NCBI GenBank assembly: GCA_021847015.1 | Contig: JAJZVW010000009.1 | Location: 51,328 to 115,327, forward strand | Reading direction: 5' to 3' | Length of the DNA stretch: 64,000 bases | Source of the DNA: Pseudomonadota bacterium | GTDB lineage: Bacteria; Pseudomonadota; Alphaproteobacteria; Rhodospirillales; Magnetospirillaceae | In this document: positions 6,260 to 14,173 of the stretch, piece by piece | Position numbering within the stretch: the first letter of the stretch is position 1 | Layout of the letters: each line of letters opens with the position of its first letter | The notes under the pieces: model-generated | Database searches by the model: none | What the model saw: only the letters and a program-made list of their open reading frames with translations | Told to the model about the DNA's origin: nothing | Program-made: the position numbers and the translations under genes

Positions 6260-7381
6260 ATGGCTCTATTCGGATATCCTGCCAGCATCGCTCGTTGCGA
6301 ACGCTGGATTGCCCATTATCGGAACCGTATCGCATACGAGCGCGCCATGCTGGACGAGGCGGGCGGCATTGTCGCGGATCGCGTGGGACCGCAGAAGGGC
6401 GGCGGCTGCAAATGCTGGGCCTCGCCGCGTGGTGGATGGTCCTATATCAAGAAGGTGAACAAGGTATCTGTGACCGTGCTGGACAACTGGGGCAACGGCG
6501 GCGGGAACTTCACGCGGACAATTCCTTTCGACAAGCTGACTAAGGTGATGACGGCGGCCGAGGTTGAGGCCGCCCGCGTCGCCGGCCTTTTGATTGAGAC
6601 GGCGGACGGTACCGGCTTTTGCCTTCGCCAGGCTCCCGGCGATGAAACCCGCGAAGAGACGAAGTCCGAGCAAAACGACCGCTTGCACCGGGAACACTTG
6701 GCCGCGACGACGGAGGAGGCGCCGGCATCGTCGGCCGAATTCCGAGAGATGGCCGACCAGCTCCGCAACGGCGCCGCCGTCAAGGTAGTGAGCGCGCCCC
6801 AGCTTTTTCCGACCCCGGCCGACATTACCGCCCGGATGGTGGACCTGGCCGAGATCGAGGACGGGCAGAGTATCCTTGAGCCGTCCGCCGGCACTGGCGC
6901 CATTCTACGCGCCATCAAGGAAGAGGGCGCCGACGTCGAAACCGTGGCCGTCGAAATCAACGCCACCTTGGCCGGCGGCCTTGGCGACATGGCCGGGACT
7001 ATCCACACCGCCGACTTTCTCGACTGTGCCGACCTGGGACGGTTTGACCGGGTGCTGATGAACCCGCCTTTCGCCAACGGTGCCGATATTCGCCACATCA
7101 AGCACGCCGTTTCGATGTTGAAGCCCGGCGGTCGGGTTGTGGCCATCTGCGCCAACGGCCCCCGCCAGCAAGGCCAGCTTCGGCCCTTGGCGTCCCAATG
7201 GGAAGAACTCCCCGCCGGCACCTTCGAGGGCACGGGCGTCCGCGCCGCCCTCCTGGTGATTGACGCCCCCGAGGCGGCCGAGGAGCCGGCGACTGCCGCC
7301 CCGGCGATCAGCGCCCCGCCGCCGGCCATGGCTGCGCAGGCCGCGCCGGTTGGCGCTGGCCATCAATTCGCGCTGTTCTGA
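6260..7381 (+). CDS. N6-adenine-type DNA methyltransferase
   Basis: A 373-residue protein. Residues 1-110 form a plasmid-specific N-terminal domain (GYPASIARCERWIAHYRNRI; CKCWASPRGGW) often seen in front of plasmid methyltransferases. Residues 185-320 carry a Rossmann methyltransferase fold with SAM motif EPSAGTG (207-213) and the catalytic NPPF (268-271) typical of amino-methyltransferases acting on adenine. The C-terminus ends HQFALF, which fits the sliding-clamp-binding pattern QxxLF. It likely methylates plasmid DNA and may protect it from host restriction. No restriction partner is present. Confidence 0.85.
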   Translation: MALFGYPASIARCERWIAHYRNRIAYERAMLDEAGGIVADRVGPQKGGGCKCWASPRGGWSYIKKVNKVSVTVLDNWGNGGGNFTRTIPFDKLTKVMTAAEVEAARVAGLLIETADGTGFCLRQAPGDETREETKSEQNDRLHREHLAATTEEAPASSAEFREMADQLRNGAAVKVVSAPQLFPTPADITARMVDLAEIEDGQSILEPSAGTGAILRAIKEEGADVETVAVEINATLAGGLGDMAGTIHTADFLDCADLGRFDRVLMNPPFANGADIRHIKHAVSMLKPGGRVVAICANGPRQQGQLRPLASQWEELPAGTFEGTGVRAALLVIDAPEAAEEPATAAPAISAPPPAMAAQAAPVGAGHQFALF

Positions 7382-7390
7382 CCCCCAGCC

Positions 7391-7417
7391 ATCCCCGCCC
7401 CGGGAAGGGGCGGGGAT
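7391..7417 (+). promoter_or_regulatory. Perfect hairpin directly before ribosome site
   Basis: ATCCCCGCCCC (7391-7401) pairs perfectly with GGGGCGGGGAT (7407-7417), and the ribosome site GGAG follows at once (7418). The start codon is at 7430. No T-tract follows, so a translational or mRNA-processing role is more likely than termination. The same layout occurs at 9333-9360. Confidence 0.65.
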
Positions 7418-7429
7418 GGAGCCTCGACC

Positions 7430-7888
7430 ATGATCGCCGCCGCCGCACAACTGGATTTTTTCGCTGGCCTAATCGCCCCCGTCGGGGCTCCGCTTCTGGC
7501 TGGCACCAGGGTTAGGGTCCACTCCATCGGCGACCCCGCCAGGGGAGCCGCCCGCCAAGAGCAATTCGGGACCATCCGCGCGTATTATCCCGCCGACGCG
7601 GACGGCCCGGCGATCTACCATGTGGCCACGGACTGGCACCCGGGTTATTTCGCGCTGATCCTCCCTGCCCATGTCACACCATTACCGGCGACAACCGAGG
7701 AGCTTATTGCGGAACTCCTCGCCGATATTTCCCGGCTTGAGCCGTCTGAGGACGGCGCCGACCGTGCCCGGGTTCGCGATCTTCGGGAAATGCTTTTCCG
7801 GGTCCGTGGCGATGACAAGGGCCGCAAGGGGCGGGACGTGCGCAAGGCTCTCAAAAATGCCCGGGATGGAGTAGACGACGCGGATTGA
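7430..7888 (+). CDS. Hypothetical protein with clamp-binding-like N-terminus
   Basis: A 152-residue protein whose N-terminus carries AAQLDFFAGL. This matches the hexapeptide class of beta-clamp binding motifs (QLxLF) and resembles the N-terminus of the gene at 9379. A small beta-rich domain follows (TRVRVHSIGD, IYHVATDWHPGYF), then a basic helical tail. The function is unknown. It sits between the two methyltransferases in an apparent DNA-modification or replication-linked block. Confidence 0.6.
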   Translation: MIAAAAQLDFFAGLIAPVGAPLLAGTRVRVHSIGDPARGAARQEQFGTIRAYYPADADGPAIYHVATDWHPGYFALILPAHVTPLPATTEELIAELLADISRLEPSEDGADRARVRDLREMLFRVRGDDKGRKGRDVRKALKNARDGVDDAD

Positions 7889-7964
7889 CTGGTACGAACG
7901 GAATAACCGTGCATCGACGCTTTGTCGCGTCGTAGTAAAACCACCTAATTACATCCCTTTATCC

Positions 7965-7991
7965 TTTACATGCGCCCGCATGGGCTATAAT
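7965..7991 (+). promoter_or_regulatory. Putative promoter
   Basis: TTTACA at 7965-7970 and TATAAT at 7986-7991 are separated by only 15 bases, in an AT-rich island between GC-rich genes. It faces the gene starting at 8032. The short spacer lowers confidence. Confidence 0.45.
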
Positions 7992-8031
7992 ATATTTTTA
8001 GTGATCGACCTCGTTTTGTTTGGGTGTAATC

Positions 8032-9021
8032 ATGCGTATTACCTGCCTCTCGACACCTAAAAGCAAATTCGGCCCCTTTACGGTTGTTTATGACCTTTAC
8101 AAGTGGCCAGCGGGAACCCGTCGCAATCGCGGCTGGGAAAACGCCCCCGTGGTCTTCGAGAGGAGCGCAGACCCCCGGGAGATCGAGGAGGCCAAGGCAA
8201 GCCCGCGCTTTATTAGCTACCGCTACAAATCCTGGGAGGGCGTGGTTAACGACGAAGCCCGGTTCGGATTCGATGCCAACACGCTTAGGGATGCCTGGCG
8301 CGGCCGATTCCGTGCGGAGCCGGCGCCCGCCGCCGTGGATGTTCCCGCCGAGCCGGCGGCCGAGGCGCCCGCCGTGGCGGCGCCGGCAACGGCGCAAGGG
8401 CCGAAACTCACCAAGGCCAAGGCCAAGGCCGCAAAGCCCAAGAATCGCGCCGAGTTGTGCGTGTTCTGGTCAATGCCCTACAAGCCCGTGCCCGAGGGCT
8501 CCGAAACTCTAGGCGATGGCCGCAGCGTATGGGCATGCACCGTGCTCGACCGCACCTATGAAAACGAGATCAAGGGCGCGATGCCCCCGTTTCGCCCGGG
8601 GTCCGGCTGGGCCTACGGCTGGACGCCGATTCTCCCCGAGCCCAAACGCTGGAGCCCCGAGCGCAAGGCAAAGCACCGCCGGCTTAATCTGCGGCGCCGC
8701 CTCGACAACAAATTTCCGCTGTTCGCATCCGTTTTCGAGGCGCAGGAGATCGAGCGGCGGAAATTCTACTTCGACCCCGAAGCGATCGAGGCCGGCACCG
8801 ATACGTTACCGTGCCAGACTCGCGCCCTGTCCGAGCCCGTGCGTAAGCCTCGCCTGCGGCGACTGGCTGCGCCGTCGACCGGCAGCGATGAGCAATTCCC
8901 CCTCGACCTTGGCAGCGGGGGAGGCACGGAGGATATTTTCCAGTTCATTCCGCGCAAGCCCATGGCCCGCGCCGCGCGCCGCGCGCGGCTGTATTCCGCA
9001 GTTACGGACACGGCGCAGTAA
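8032..9021 (+). CDS. Hypothetical 329-residue protein
   Basis: The start is ATG 8032; an upstream TTG at 8021 lacks a ribosome site. An N-terminal domain of about 100 residues (TVVYDLYKWP, YRYKSWEGVVNDEARFGFD) is joined by an Ala/Pro/Lys-rich linker (about 105-145) to a second domain containing CVFWSMPYKPV and a very basic helix (ERKAKHRRLNLRRRLDNK). Near the C-terminus is EQFPLDLG, again similar to a clamp-binding peptide. No family was recognised. The basic helix suggests nucleic-acid contact. Confidence 0.6.
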   Translation: MRITCLSTPKSKFGPFTVVYDLYKWPAGTRRNRGWENAPVVFERSADPREIEEAKASPRFISYRYKSWEGVVNDEARFGFDANTLRDAWRGRFRAEPAPAAVDVPAEPAAEAPAVAAPATAQGPKLTKAKAKAAKPKNRAELCVFWSMPYKPVPEGSETLGDGRSVWACTVLDRTYENEIKGAMPPFRPGSGWAYGWTPILPEPKRWSPERKAKHRRLNLRRRLDNKFPLFASVFEAQEIERRKFYFDPEAIEAGTDTLPCQTRALSEPVRKPRLRRLAAPSTGSDEQFPLDLGSGGGTEDIFQFIPRKPMARAARRARLYSAVTDTAQ

Positions 9022-9332
9022 GCGCCGGCCGTGCTGATCATCGGCGCCAGGTGCAGCCCGCTCCGGGCGGCCCGCGCCGCAGGCGCGGGGTGAGGTGCGG
9101 CCCGCGATATCTGCGCGTTCCGCGCACGCGGCCCTTTTCTCCACGCGCTCGACGGGCTTCGCCCGCTCACCGCTCCGGCGATTGACACCAAAATAAACAG
9201 CAGGGCGCGTGCCAGACTGCCGCTAAATACTTGAAACAACGCAAATAATCAGGTTTAACCCCCTTGCCCCCAGATATATACTTAAACCCATAAGCACGGA
9301 CCACCCCCCGGCTTATGGTGAAACTGGAAAAC
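9022..9332. other. Non-coding GC-rich spacer
   Basis: About 310 bases without a credible gene. The first half is very GC-rich with short self-complementary stretches such as GCGGGC-type hairpins around 9145-9170. The second half is AT-richer. No promoter could be assigned with confidence, although the next gene at 9379 must be served from here or from upstream read-through. Confidence 0.5.
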
Positions 9333-9360
9333 GCCCCCCACCCCTCCCGGGGTGGGGGGC
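9333..9360 (+). promoter_or_regulatory. Perfect 12-bp hairpin directly before ribosome site
   Basis: GCCCCCCACCCC (9333-9344) pairs with GGGGTGGGGGGC (9349-9360) around a TCCC loop. GGGGAG starts at 9361 and the ATG is at 9379. It mirrors the hairpin at 7391-7417 in place and geometry. Confidence 0.65.
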
Positions 9361-9378
9361 GGGGAGCGAGGCCCCACC

Positions 9379-10197
9379 ATGCTAAATCAACTCGATTTGT
9401 TCGGCGCCCTACCTATTCCCGCCCTGGCCTTGCCGGAGATCGCCGGCACCACGGCGAAACCGAAGGCGGCGCCCTGCCGGCAATCGGTCGCCGACCGCCG
9501 CGCCCAGGCAACCGCCTACGCCATCGACCTTCCCGACGACGAGGGCGCCCTTTGCGAGATCGCCCGCGCCGCCCTGGACGATTACCACGCCGCCGTGCTG
9601 GCCAACGACGACAGCGCCATTGTGCGCGCCCATAAAGCCTATGCCGCGTGCGTCTACCGTCTCAACGGCAACACCTCTTTCGGCTGCTACGGCGGCGACG
9701 GCGCCGCCGGCTACCGTGTCCGTGATTACTGCGCCGCCCCGGATGGCACGGCCCCCATGTGGGGACAATATGGGCGCTTCCTGGTGGATATTGGCCGCGT
9801 CCGCGCCGTCGTCACTCACAACGGCTTTGCCGGCGCCTTCGGCTCGGAATACAGAACCCATTTTGAATTCCGCGCCCTCGACCTCAACAGGCCCTTTATC
9901 AGCCAGACCGGCTATTTGTCCCATTTCACGACGATTCCCGAGGGCGGCACCGTCGCCGATCACGCCGCCGAGATCCTGGCCACCTCCGCCCGGGATCACC
10001 GGCCTTCCATGATCGCCGTGCAGTTTCGCGCCGGTTGCCACGAAGAACAGACCGCCGACCCCGCTTTTCAGCCGGGCGGGTGGCTCCACTCCCTCCGCAC
10101 CGTTGCCGTGCCCACCCAGCCGCGCGCGGAGCGCGCGGCTCCGGTGCTGGCCAGGACGCAACAAATCCCCCTCGACTTGGCCGCTTGCGCCGCTTGA
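9379..10197 (+). CDS. Hypothetical protein starting with QLDLF clamp motif
   Basis: A 272-residue protein beginning MLNQLDLFGAL. QLDLF is a canonical bacterial sliding-clamp-binding pentapeptide, and the end carries a second, weaker copy (TQQIPLDL). The body (residues 40-240) has a globular alpha/beta pattern with no family recognised. It lies directly upstream of the cytosine methyltransferase (17-base gap) and so is probably co-expressed. A role in methylation coupled to replication is an inference. Confidence 0.65.
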   Translation: MLNQLDLFGALPIPALALPEIAGTTAKPKAAPCRQSVADRRAQATAYAIDLPDDEGALCEIARAALDDYHAAVLANDDSAIVRAHKAYAACVYRLNGNTSFGCYGGDGAAGYRVRDYCAAPDGTAPMWGQYGRFLVDIGRVRAVVTHNGFAGAFGSEYRTHFEFRALDLNRPFISQTGYLSHFTTIPEGGTVADHAAEILATSARDHRPSMIAVQFRAGCHEEQTADPAFQPGGWLHSLRTVAVPTQPRAERAAPVLARTQQIPLDLAACAA

Positions 10198-10214
10198 CCC
10201 CGGAGACTTGGACT

Positions 10215-11123
10215 ATGGACGCTATCGACCTTTTCGCGGGGGCCGGCGGTTTCACCGAGGGCGCAAGCCTTGCCGGCGTGCGCGTGGTGTGGGCCGCAAA
10301 CCACAACCCGGTTGCCGTCCGCACCCACGCCACCAACCACCCCGACGCGATTCACGTTTGCCAGGATCTTCACCAAGCCGACTGGCGCGACGTCCCGCGC
10401 CATGACCTCTTGTTGGCCTCGCCGGCATGCCAGGGACACAGCAAGGCCCGGGGCAAAGAGCGCCCCCACCACGATTCCACGCGCTCGACCGCGTGGGCCG
10501 TGGTTTCCGCCCTGGAATATCACCGCTCCGAAATCGCCTTGGTCGAAAACGTGCCCGACTTCAAGGAATGGGCTTTGTTCCCGGCCTGGGCCGGCGCGCT
10601 TTCCGCGCTGGGCTACGCCCTCGCGCCCTACGAAGTGGACGCCGCCGATTTTGGCGTCCCCCAGAACCGCGAGCGGTTGATGATGGTCCTTACCCGCAGC
10701 CGCCATCCCCTCAAGCTGAAACTGCCCAAGATGGAACACCAGCCGTTCGCGCCCCTGATCGAGTGGGACCGCTACGCTTGGTCGGACGTCGCCGCCAAGG
10801 TGCCGGCGACCCGCGAGCGGATCGCCCGGGGCCGCACCCAATTCGGCGCCCGCTTCCTGGCTCCCTATTACGGCTCCGGCTCCGGCAAAACGGGACGCGA
10901 CCTTAACCGCCCAATCGGCACCATCACCACGCTCGACCGTTGGGCGCTGATCGACGGCGAGCGTATGCGGATGCTCCAGCCATCCGAACTCCGGGCGGGA
11001 ATGGGCTTCCGTTCCGATTACATTCTCCCGGCTGATCGCCGCACCGCCATCTTCCAGCTTGGGAACGCCGTGCCGCCGCCCATGGCCGCCGGCATGATCG
11101 AGGCCATCCGCGCCGCCGCGTGA
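10215..11123 (+). CDS. C5-cytosine DNA methyltransferase
   Basis: A 302-residue enzyme with the ordered motifs of the family: motif I DLFAGAGGFTEG (residues 5-16), motif IV SPACQGHS with the catalytic cysteine, motif VI ENVPD, motif VIII QNRERL and motif X GNAVPPPMA near the end. It transfers a methyl group from SAM to cytosine C5. The PACQ variant of PPCQ is known in phage enzymes. The start is ATG 10215; an open frame reaching back to 10035 overlaps the previous gene and is not used. No cognate restriction enzyme is present, so it is an orphan, likely anti-restriction. Confidence 0.92.
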   Translation: MDAIDLFAGAGGFTEGASLAGVRVVWAANHNPVAVRTHATNHPDAIHVCQDLHQADWRDVPRHDLLLASPACQGHSKARGKERPHHDSTRSTAWAVVSALEYHRSEIALVENVPDFKEWALFPAWAGALSALGYALAPYEVDAADFGVPQNRERLMMVLTRSRHPLKLKLPKMEHQPFAPLIEWDRYAWSDVAAKVPATRERIARGRTQFGARFLAPYYGSGSGKTGRDLNRPIGTITTLDRWALIDGERMRMLQPSELRAGMGFRSDYILPADRRTAIFQLGNAVPPPMAAGMIEAIRAAA

Positions 11124-11286
11124 TGATGGCCAGGATCTTCGCGAGACGACGGGGCGGGGGAGAGCGATCCCCAACCCCGGCTTGCCAGCGGAGGCACGGT
11201 GCCGGCGGAGACAGGAGCCCGCTTCACTCATCAAGGGTTTCGCCGCCGCGATCCTAACGCGCGGCCGGGGGCTTTCGGCGCTTGGC

Positions 11287-11340
11287 GGATTTTTGAGAAT
11301 TTAGATCCTCCGCTTCGCTCCCCCAAATTCACAAAAATCC
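11287..11340. other. Long imperfect inverted repeat
   Basis: Bases 11287-11302 pair with 11325-11340 (15 of 16) around a 22-base loop, in the gap between the methyltransferase and the gene at 11404. AT-rich arms make it distinct from the GC-rich surroundings. It could be a terminator for the methyltransferase operon or an operator. No simple T-tract follows. Confidence 0.5.
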
Positions 11341-11403
11341 TGATCGCCGCCCCCGTCCGCGCGTTGGCCGGATCACGTCGAAACCTCAATGAAGGGGGCT
11401 CCC

Positions 11404-11682
11404 ATGTTCCACCACACCACCAGCGAACCGCAGCAGTTCCTAGCCTGGGTCGGAGAACTTCCTTTCCTCGTCGACGTCCAGCCGAAGGGCGACATGGCCA
11501 CCATCACCTTCTCGCCGGCCGACACCGATTTCGGCCCGACGTGGTGCGACACCCCGGCCACCTTCCCCTTCCCGATCGCCACCCTCGACACCGTGGGTGT
11601 CGACCGCGTGGCCACCGACTTCGCCACCTACCAGCAGCAGCTTTTCACCGCCGAGCGGGCCTGCGACAACCAGGCCGCCTAA
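11404..11682 (+). CDS. Hypothetical 92-residue protein
   Basis: ATG 11404 follows AAGGGGGC; ATG 11389 overlaps that ribosome site. The protein is a compact acidic alpha/beta domain (FLAWVGELPFLVDVQPKGD, ATITFSPADTDFG). It has no signal peptide and no recognised family. It is convergent with the ParB-like gene: the stops overlap by a few bases at 11679-11682. Confidence 0.6.
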   Translation: MFHHTTSEPQQFLAWVGELPFLVDVQPKGDMATITFSPADTDFGPTWCDTPATFPFPIATLDTVGVDRVATDFATYQQQLFTAERACDNQAA

Positions 11683-12527
11683 GCAGTCACCGGCTCTTGC
11701 GGCTCGCTTTGCTCATCCTGTCCCGACGTTCCGGGAGACGGGGCCGGCGAGGGTGACGGCGCCGGGGTGGCGGGGTCGCGATGCTCGCCCGCCGCCCCGG
11801 CGCCGTCCGTGGGCGCCTTCGGCGCGGATACACCTTGGCGCTTGGCTTCCTGCACCGCCCACGACAGGAACTCTCGCCGTTGCGCGGGCGGCATTTGTTG
11901 GTACACCCGCTTCGCCTGGGAGATCGGCGAATTGGGATCGGCCGACGCTTCGGAAGGCTCGCCGGCCTCGGCGAGGGCCTGGGCTGCGCCCAAGGCCCCG
12001 CCGGGGCCGTGCTGGATCAGCTCGCGCACCTTGCGGACCGGCAGGCGCGAAATTTCCGCCTCGCTCGGGAACTCTGGATTCTCTTTCGCCATGTCCGCCA
12101 GCTTCGCGTATTCGAGACGGTTGGCAACCGTGCCGAGGGATTTGTTCACCGCCGCCGCGACATCGCGCAAGGTAGCGTCGGGACGGCTTTCCAACATGCC
12201 GCGGATAACACGTCCGAATTTCACCGGATCGTTCTTGCCATGCTCATTGCTGACAAGAGTCATCCGCCGAAGCTCCCAGCCATCGCCCGAGATCAGTTCG
12301 TAATGAACCTGTTCAAGTCCGGCAATGACGGATGCGCGCCATGTGAACTCGCCGTCCACTATCGTCAGTTCGTCATCGAGATCGGCGACAAGTACCGGGT
12401 GGGGGTTATGTTCGCCGCGTGCTTTGCGTTGCCGAAGATCGTTGACAAGAGCGGTCAATATCTTGTCGGGCAATACATTCGGGTTCCATGGATTCGGCTG
12501 GAGTTGATTTGGCTCTATCATCGGCAT
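11679..12527 (-). CDS. ParB-like DNA-binding protein
   Basis: A 282-residue protein. Residues 5-95 form a ParB/Srx-type N-terminal domain (LQPNPWNPNVLP, VDGEFTWRASVIAGL) and residues about 100-165 contain a helix-turn-helix (TLRDVAAAVNKSLGTVANRLEY). A Pro/Ala-rich tail follows. It probably binds a palindromic site and may act as a regulator or centromere binder. A perfect 15-bp palindrome lies 14 bases upstream of its ATG, suggesting autoregulation. It is far from the ParA gene at 60808, so a KorB-like regulatory role is at least as likely as partition. Confidence 0.8.
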   Translation of the reverse strand: MPMIEPNQLQPNPWNPNVLPDKILTALVNDLRQRKARGEHNPHPVLVADLDDELTIVDGEFTWRASVIAGLEQVHYELISGDGWELRRMTLVSNEHGKNDPVKFGRVIRGMLESRPDATLRDVAAAVNKSLGTVANRLEYAKLADMAKENPEFPSEAEISRLPVRKVRELIQHGPGGALGAAQALAEAGEPSEASADPNSPISQAKRVYQQMPPAQRREFLSWAVQEAKRQGVSAPKAPTDGAGAAGEHRDPATPAPSPSPAPSPGTSGQDEQSEPQEPVTA

Positions 12528-12540
12528 AGCGGGCTCCGGT

Positions 12541-12555
12541 GTTCAACGGTTGAAC
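12541..12555. promoter_or_regulatory. 15-bp palindrome upstream of ParB-like gene
   Basis: GTTCAACGGTTGAAC is a perfect dyad around one central base, 14 bases upstream of the ParB-like start. The same half-sites recur at 18238-18252 inside traK. It is the best candidate binding site for the ParB-like protein. Confidence 0.75.
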
Positions 12556-13075
12556 AAGGCGGGAAAAACGCGCTCTCGTCTTAGCACGAAATAACGGGAA
12601 AATACAGATCGGGCGGGACCGACCTATTCTTGTCGTTTATTGCTGGTGAGAATTCCGGCGATGGACAGGGGAAGGGGGTGAGCGTGCCCCCCGCGACAGC
12701 GGGGGTCGGGCTCCGCTTCGCTAGGCGTGCCGGCGGGCCGCTGGCCCTTGTCGCGCCAATCTCAGTCGAGCCCCCTTCGGGGTCTCGCCGCATCCGCGCG
12801 GCGATCCCTCACGCGCTTGCCCCAGCGCGAGGAGACCCGTTGTTGCCGTGGGTGCCGTGCATCAAGGCTGGGATGGCGGCGGCCTGGCGTCGACAGATGT
12901 TCAACGTGCGGCAAGCAGTGTTCCAAGTAACGGCGGGAGTGTGGATACAGTAATGCTCTATTGCGTATTACGCGCTGCTAGTTACCAACAGGGTCTAATT
13001 GTTACGCCAAGAAGGAATTGCGGGGATCGTGCCAGTTATCGGAAGTAAAAAAGTGCGTTTCAGTGCATTTTTTTA
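12556..13075. other. Non-coding region between ParB-like gene and ssb
   Basis: About 520 bases with no credible gene. It contains GC-rich self-complementary stretches (12670-12800), a palindrome half-site TGTTCAAC at 12898-12905, and an AT-rich end with runs of A and T (13047-13074). Single-strand folding potential here could matter in the leading region of transfer, but no specific element could be assigned. Confidence 0.45.
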
Positions 13076-13132
13076 TTGAAGGGGCGCGAAGTATTGATAT
13101 AATGGAGACATCAAGAGCGGGGAATGGTCCCC
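13076..13132 (+). promoter_or_regulatory. ssb promoter and 5' hairpin
   Basis: TTGAAG (13076-13081), a 16-base spacer and TATAAT (13098-13103) form a convincing promoter. The predicted transcript then contains a hairpin GGGGA-ATGG-TCCCC at 13119-13132 before the ssb ribosome site GAAGGAAG. Confidence 0.75.
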
Positions 13133-13158
13133 AGTAGAGATAGAGAAGGAAGATCGCC

Positions 13159-13539
13159 ATGTTCACGAATATCCGCCTCGAACAGTTCGGCCACATTGGC
13201 AAGATCAAGGTCGAAACCATCAACGGCAAGAAGCTGGCCCGCGTTTCTCTTGCAAGCAAGACCCGCAGCAAGGACAAGCATACCGGCCAGGTCAAGGAAT
13301 ACGCCGATTGGCTGGAGTGGACGTTCTTCGGTGAAAAGACGGTCGAGTTCATCGAACGCCATGCCGGCAAGGGCCAGTACGTGCGGATCGAGGGCAAGGC
13401 CCGTCAGTCGAGCTACGAGAAGAATGGTCAGAAGGTCTACACCACCGAGGTTCTGGGGTTCCGGTTCGACTTCTGCGAGCCCAAGGGCGACGACAACGAC
13501 GGCGGCTATGAGCCTGGCGACGAGGAAATTCCTTACTAG
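13159..13539 (+). CDS. ssb: Single-stranded DNA-binding protein
   Basis: A 126-residue OB-fold SSB of plasmid type: an N-terminal beta barrel (residues 1-105, with DWLEWTFFGEKTVEFIE and GQYVRIEGKARQSSYE) followed by an acidic tail ending DEEIPY. The usual tail is DDDIPF, which recruits partner proteins; here the last Phe is Tyr. It would coat single-stranded plasmid DNA after transfer. The gene has its own promoter and lies in the block predicted to enter the recipient first, as in other conjugative plasmids. Confidence 0.9.
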   Translation: MFTNIRLEQFGHIGKIKVETINGKKLARVSLASKTRSKDKHTGQVKEYADWLEWTFFGEKTVEFIERHAGKGQYVRIEGKARQSSYEKNGQKVYTTEVLGFRFDFCEPKGDDNDGGYEPGDEEIPY

Positions 13540-13565
13540 GAAGGAGGTGATCCAAATCTTGGGGC

Positions 13566-13620
13566 GGGGGCTTCGGCCCCCCTCTCACAAACCGGGAAGA
13601 AAATCCCCGGTTTCTGAGAG
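13566..13620 (+). promoter_or_regulatory. Composite RNA hairpin element, copy 1
   Basis: Two adjacent predicted hairpins: GGGGGC-TTCG-GCCCCC (13566-13581), a stable UUCG tetraloop, then a long stem closed by CTCTCA/TGAGAG (13582-13587 with 13615-13620) and AAACCGGG/CCCGGTTT inside. It lies 28 bases before the ATG at 13649. A second copy with a compensatory G-T pair lies at 13786-13836. Confidence 0.75.
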
Positions 13621-13648
13621 GACAGATCAAAGAGAGGGAGTAGGGATC

Positions 13649-13780
13649 ATGGAAAAGAAGATGCTCGAAGGCTACAGCAAGACCGCTCAAAACATCATCA
13701 AGGGCATTTCTTTCATGCACGGTGTCAGCATTCGTGAGGCCATCGGCCTCTACAGCATGCAATTCGCCAAGGCCGCGTAA
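13649..13780 (+). CDS. 43-residue hypothetical peptide
   Basis: A tiny gene with ATG 13649 after GAGAGGGAG. It encodes a mostly helical peptide (SKTAQNIIKGISFMHGVSIREAIGLYSM). No family was recognised. The preceding structured leader and strong ribosome site argue that it is translated. The same composite hairpin recurs after its stop, so the gene is sandwiched between two copies. Confidence 0.55.
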   Translation: MEKKMLEGYSKTAQNIIKGISFMHGVSIREAIGLYSMQFAKAA

Positions 13781-13785
13781 GGGCA

Positions 13786-13836
13786 GGGGGCTTCGGCCCC
13801 CCTCTCACAAGCCGGGAAACCCCCGGTTTCTGAGAG
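13786..13836 (+). promoter_or_regulatory. Composite RNA hairpin element, copy 2
   Basis: Same architecture as 13566-13620: a UUCG-capped hairpin (13786-13801), then a CTCTCA/TGAGAG stem (13802-13836) with an inner AAGCCGGG/CCCGGTTT helix. The A-to-G change is still paired as G-U, which supports selection on RNA structure. It lies 25 bases before the ATG at 13862. Confidence 0.75.
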
Positions 13837-13861
13837 GCAAGATCAGCCAGGGAGTTGAGCC

Positions 13862-14164
13862 ATGGCACATCCTTGTAAGGTTACATCAATCGCCAGCCGT
13901 CAGCTTCGCATCGACATCGGCAACGCGGACGCCACCTTGGTTCGGAACACCGAAGGCCAATGGGAGCTTTGGGATACCGACGACAACGAGGCAAAGGCGC
14001 CGTTAACCCACTATCCTTCGGAGCTTCCCGAGGATGAGGCCAAACAACGCGCCCGTGAGTTTCTACGCGGCTACACCGCCGGTATCGACCAGGGCAGCCG
14101 CCAGGGGCGGGCGAACCTTCAACTCGAACTGCGCCGTCTGATCGACGCGGCTCCCGATCGGTGA
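13862..14164 (+). CDS. Hypothetical 100-residue protein
   Basis: ATG 13862 follows GGGAGTTGAG. The N-terminal half is beta-like (SIASRQLRIDIGNADATLVR, GQWELWDTD) and the C-terminal half helical (DEAKQRAREFLRGYTAGIDQGSRQGR). No family was recognised. It is preceded by the second composite hairpin and followed within 10 bases by another small gene, so it belongs to the ssb operon or to one downstream of it. Confidence 0.6.
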   Translation: MAHPCKVTSIASRQLRIDIGNADATLVRNTEGQWELWDTDDNEAKAPLTHYPSELPEDEAKQRAREFLRGYTAGIDQGSRQGRANLQLELRRLIDAAPDR

Positions 14165-14173
14165 GGGTGTGCC

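Noticed and set aside
10068..11234. A 388-codon minus-strand frame opposite the cytosine methyltransferase
   Set aside because: It is antisense to a gene with six recognisable methyltransferase motifs; no ribosome site or family was found.
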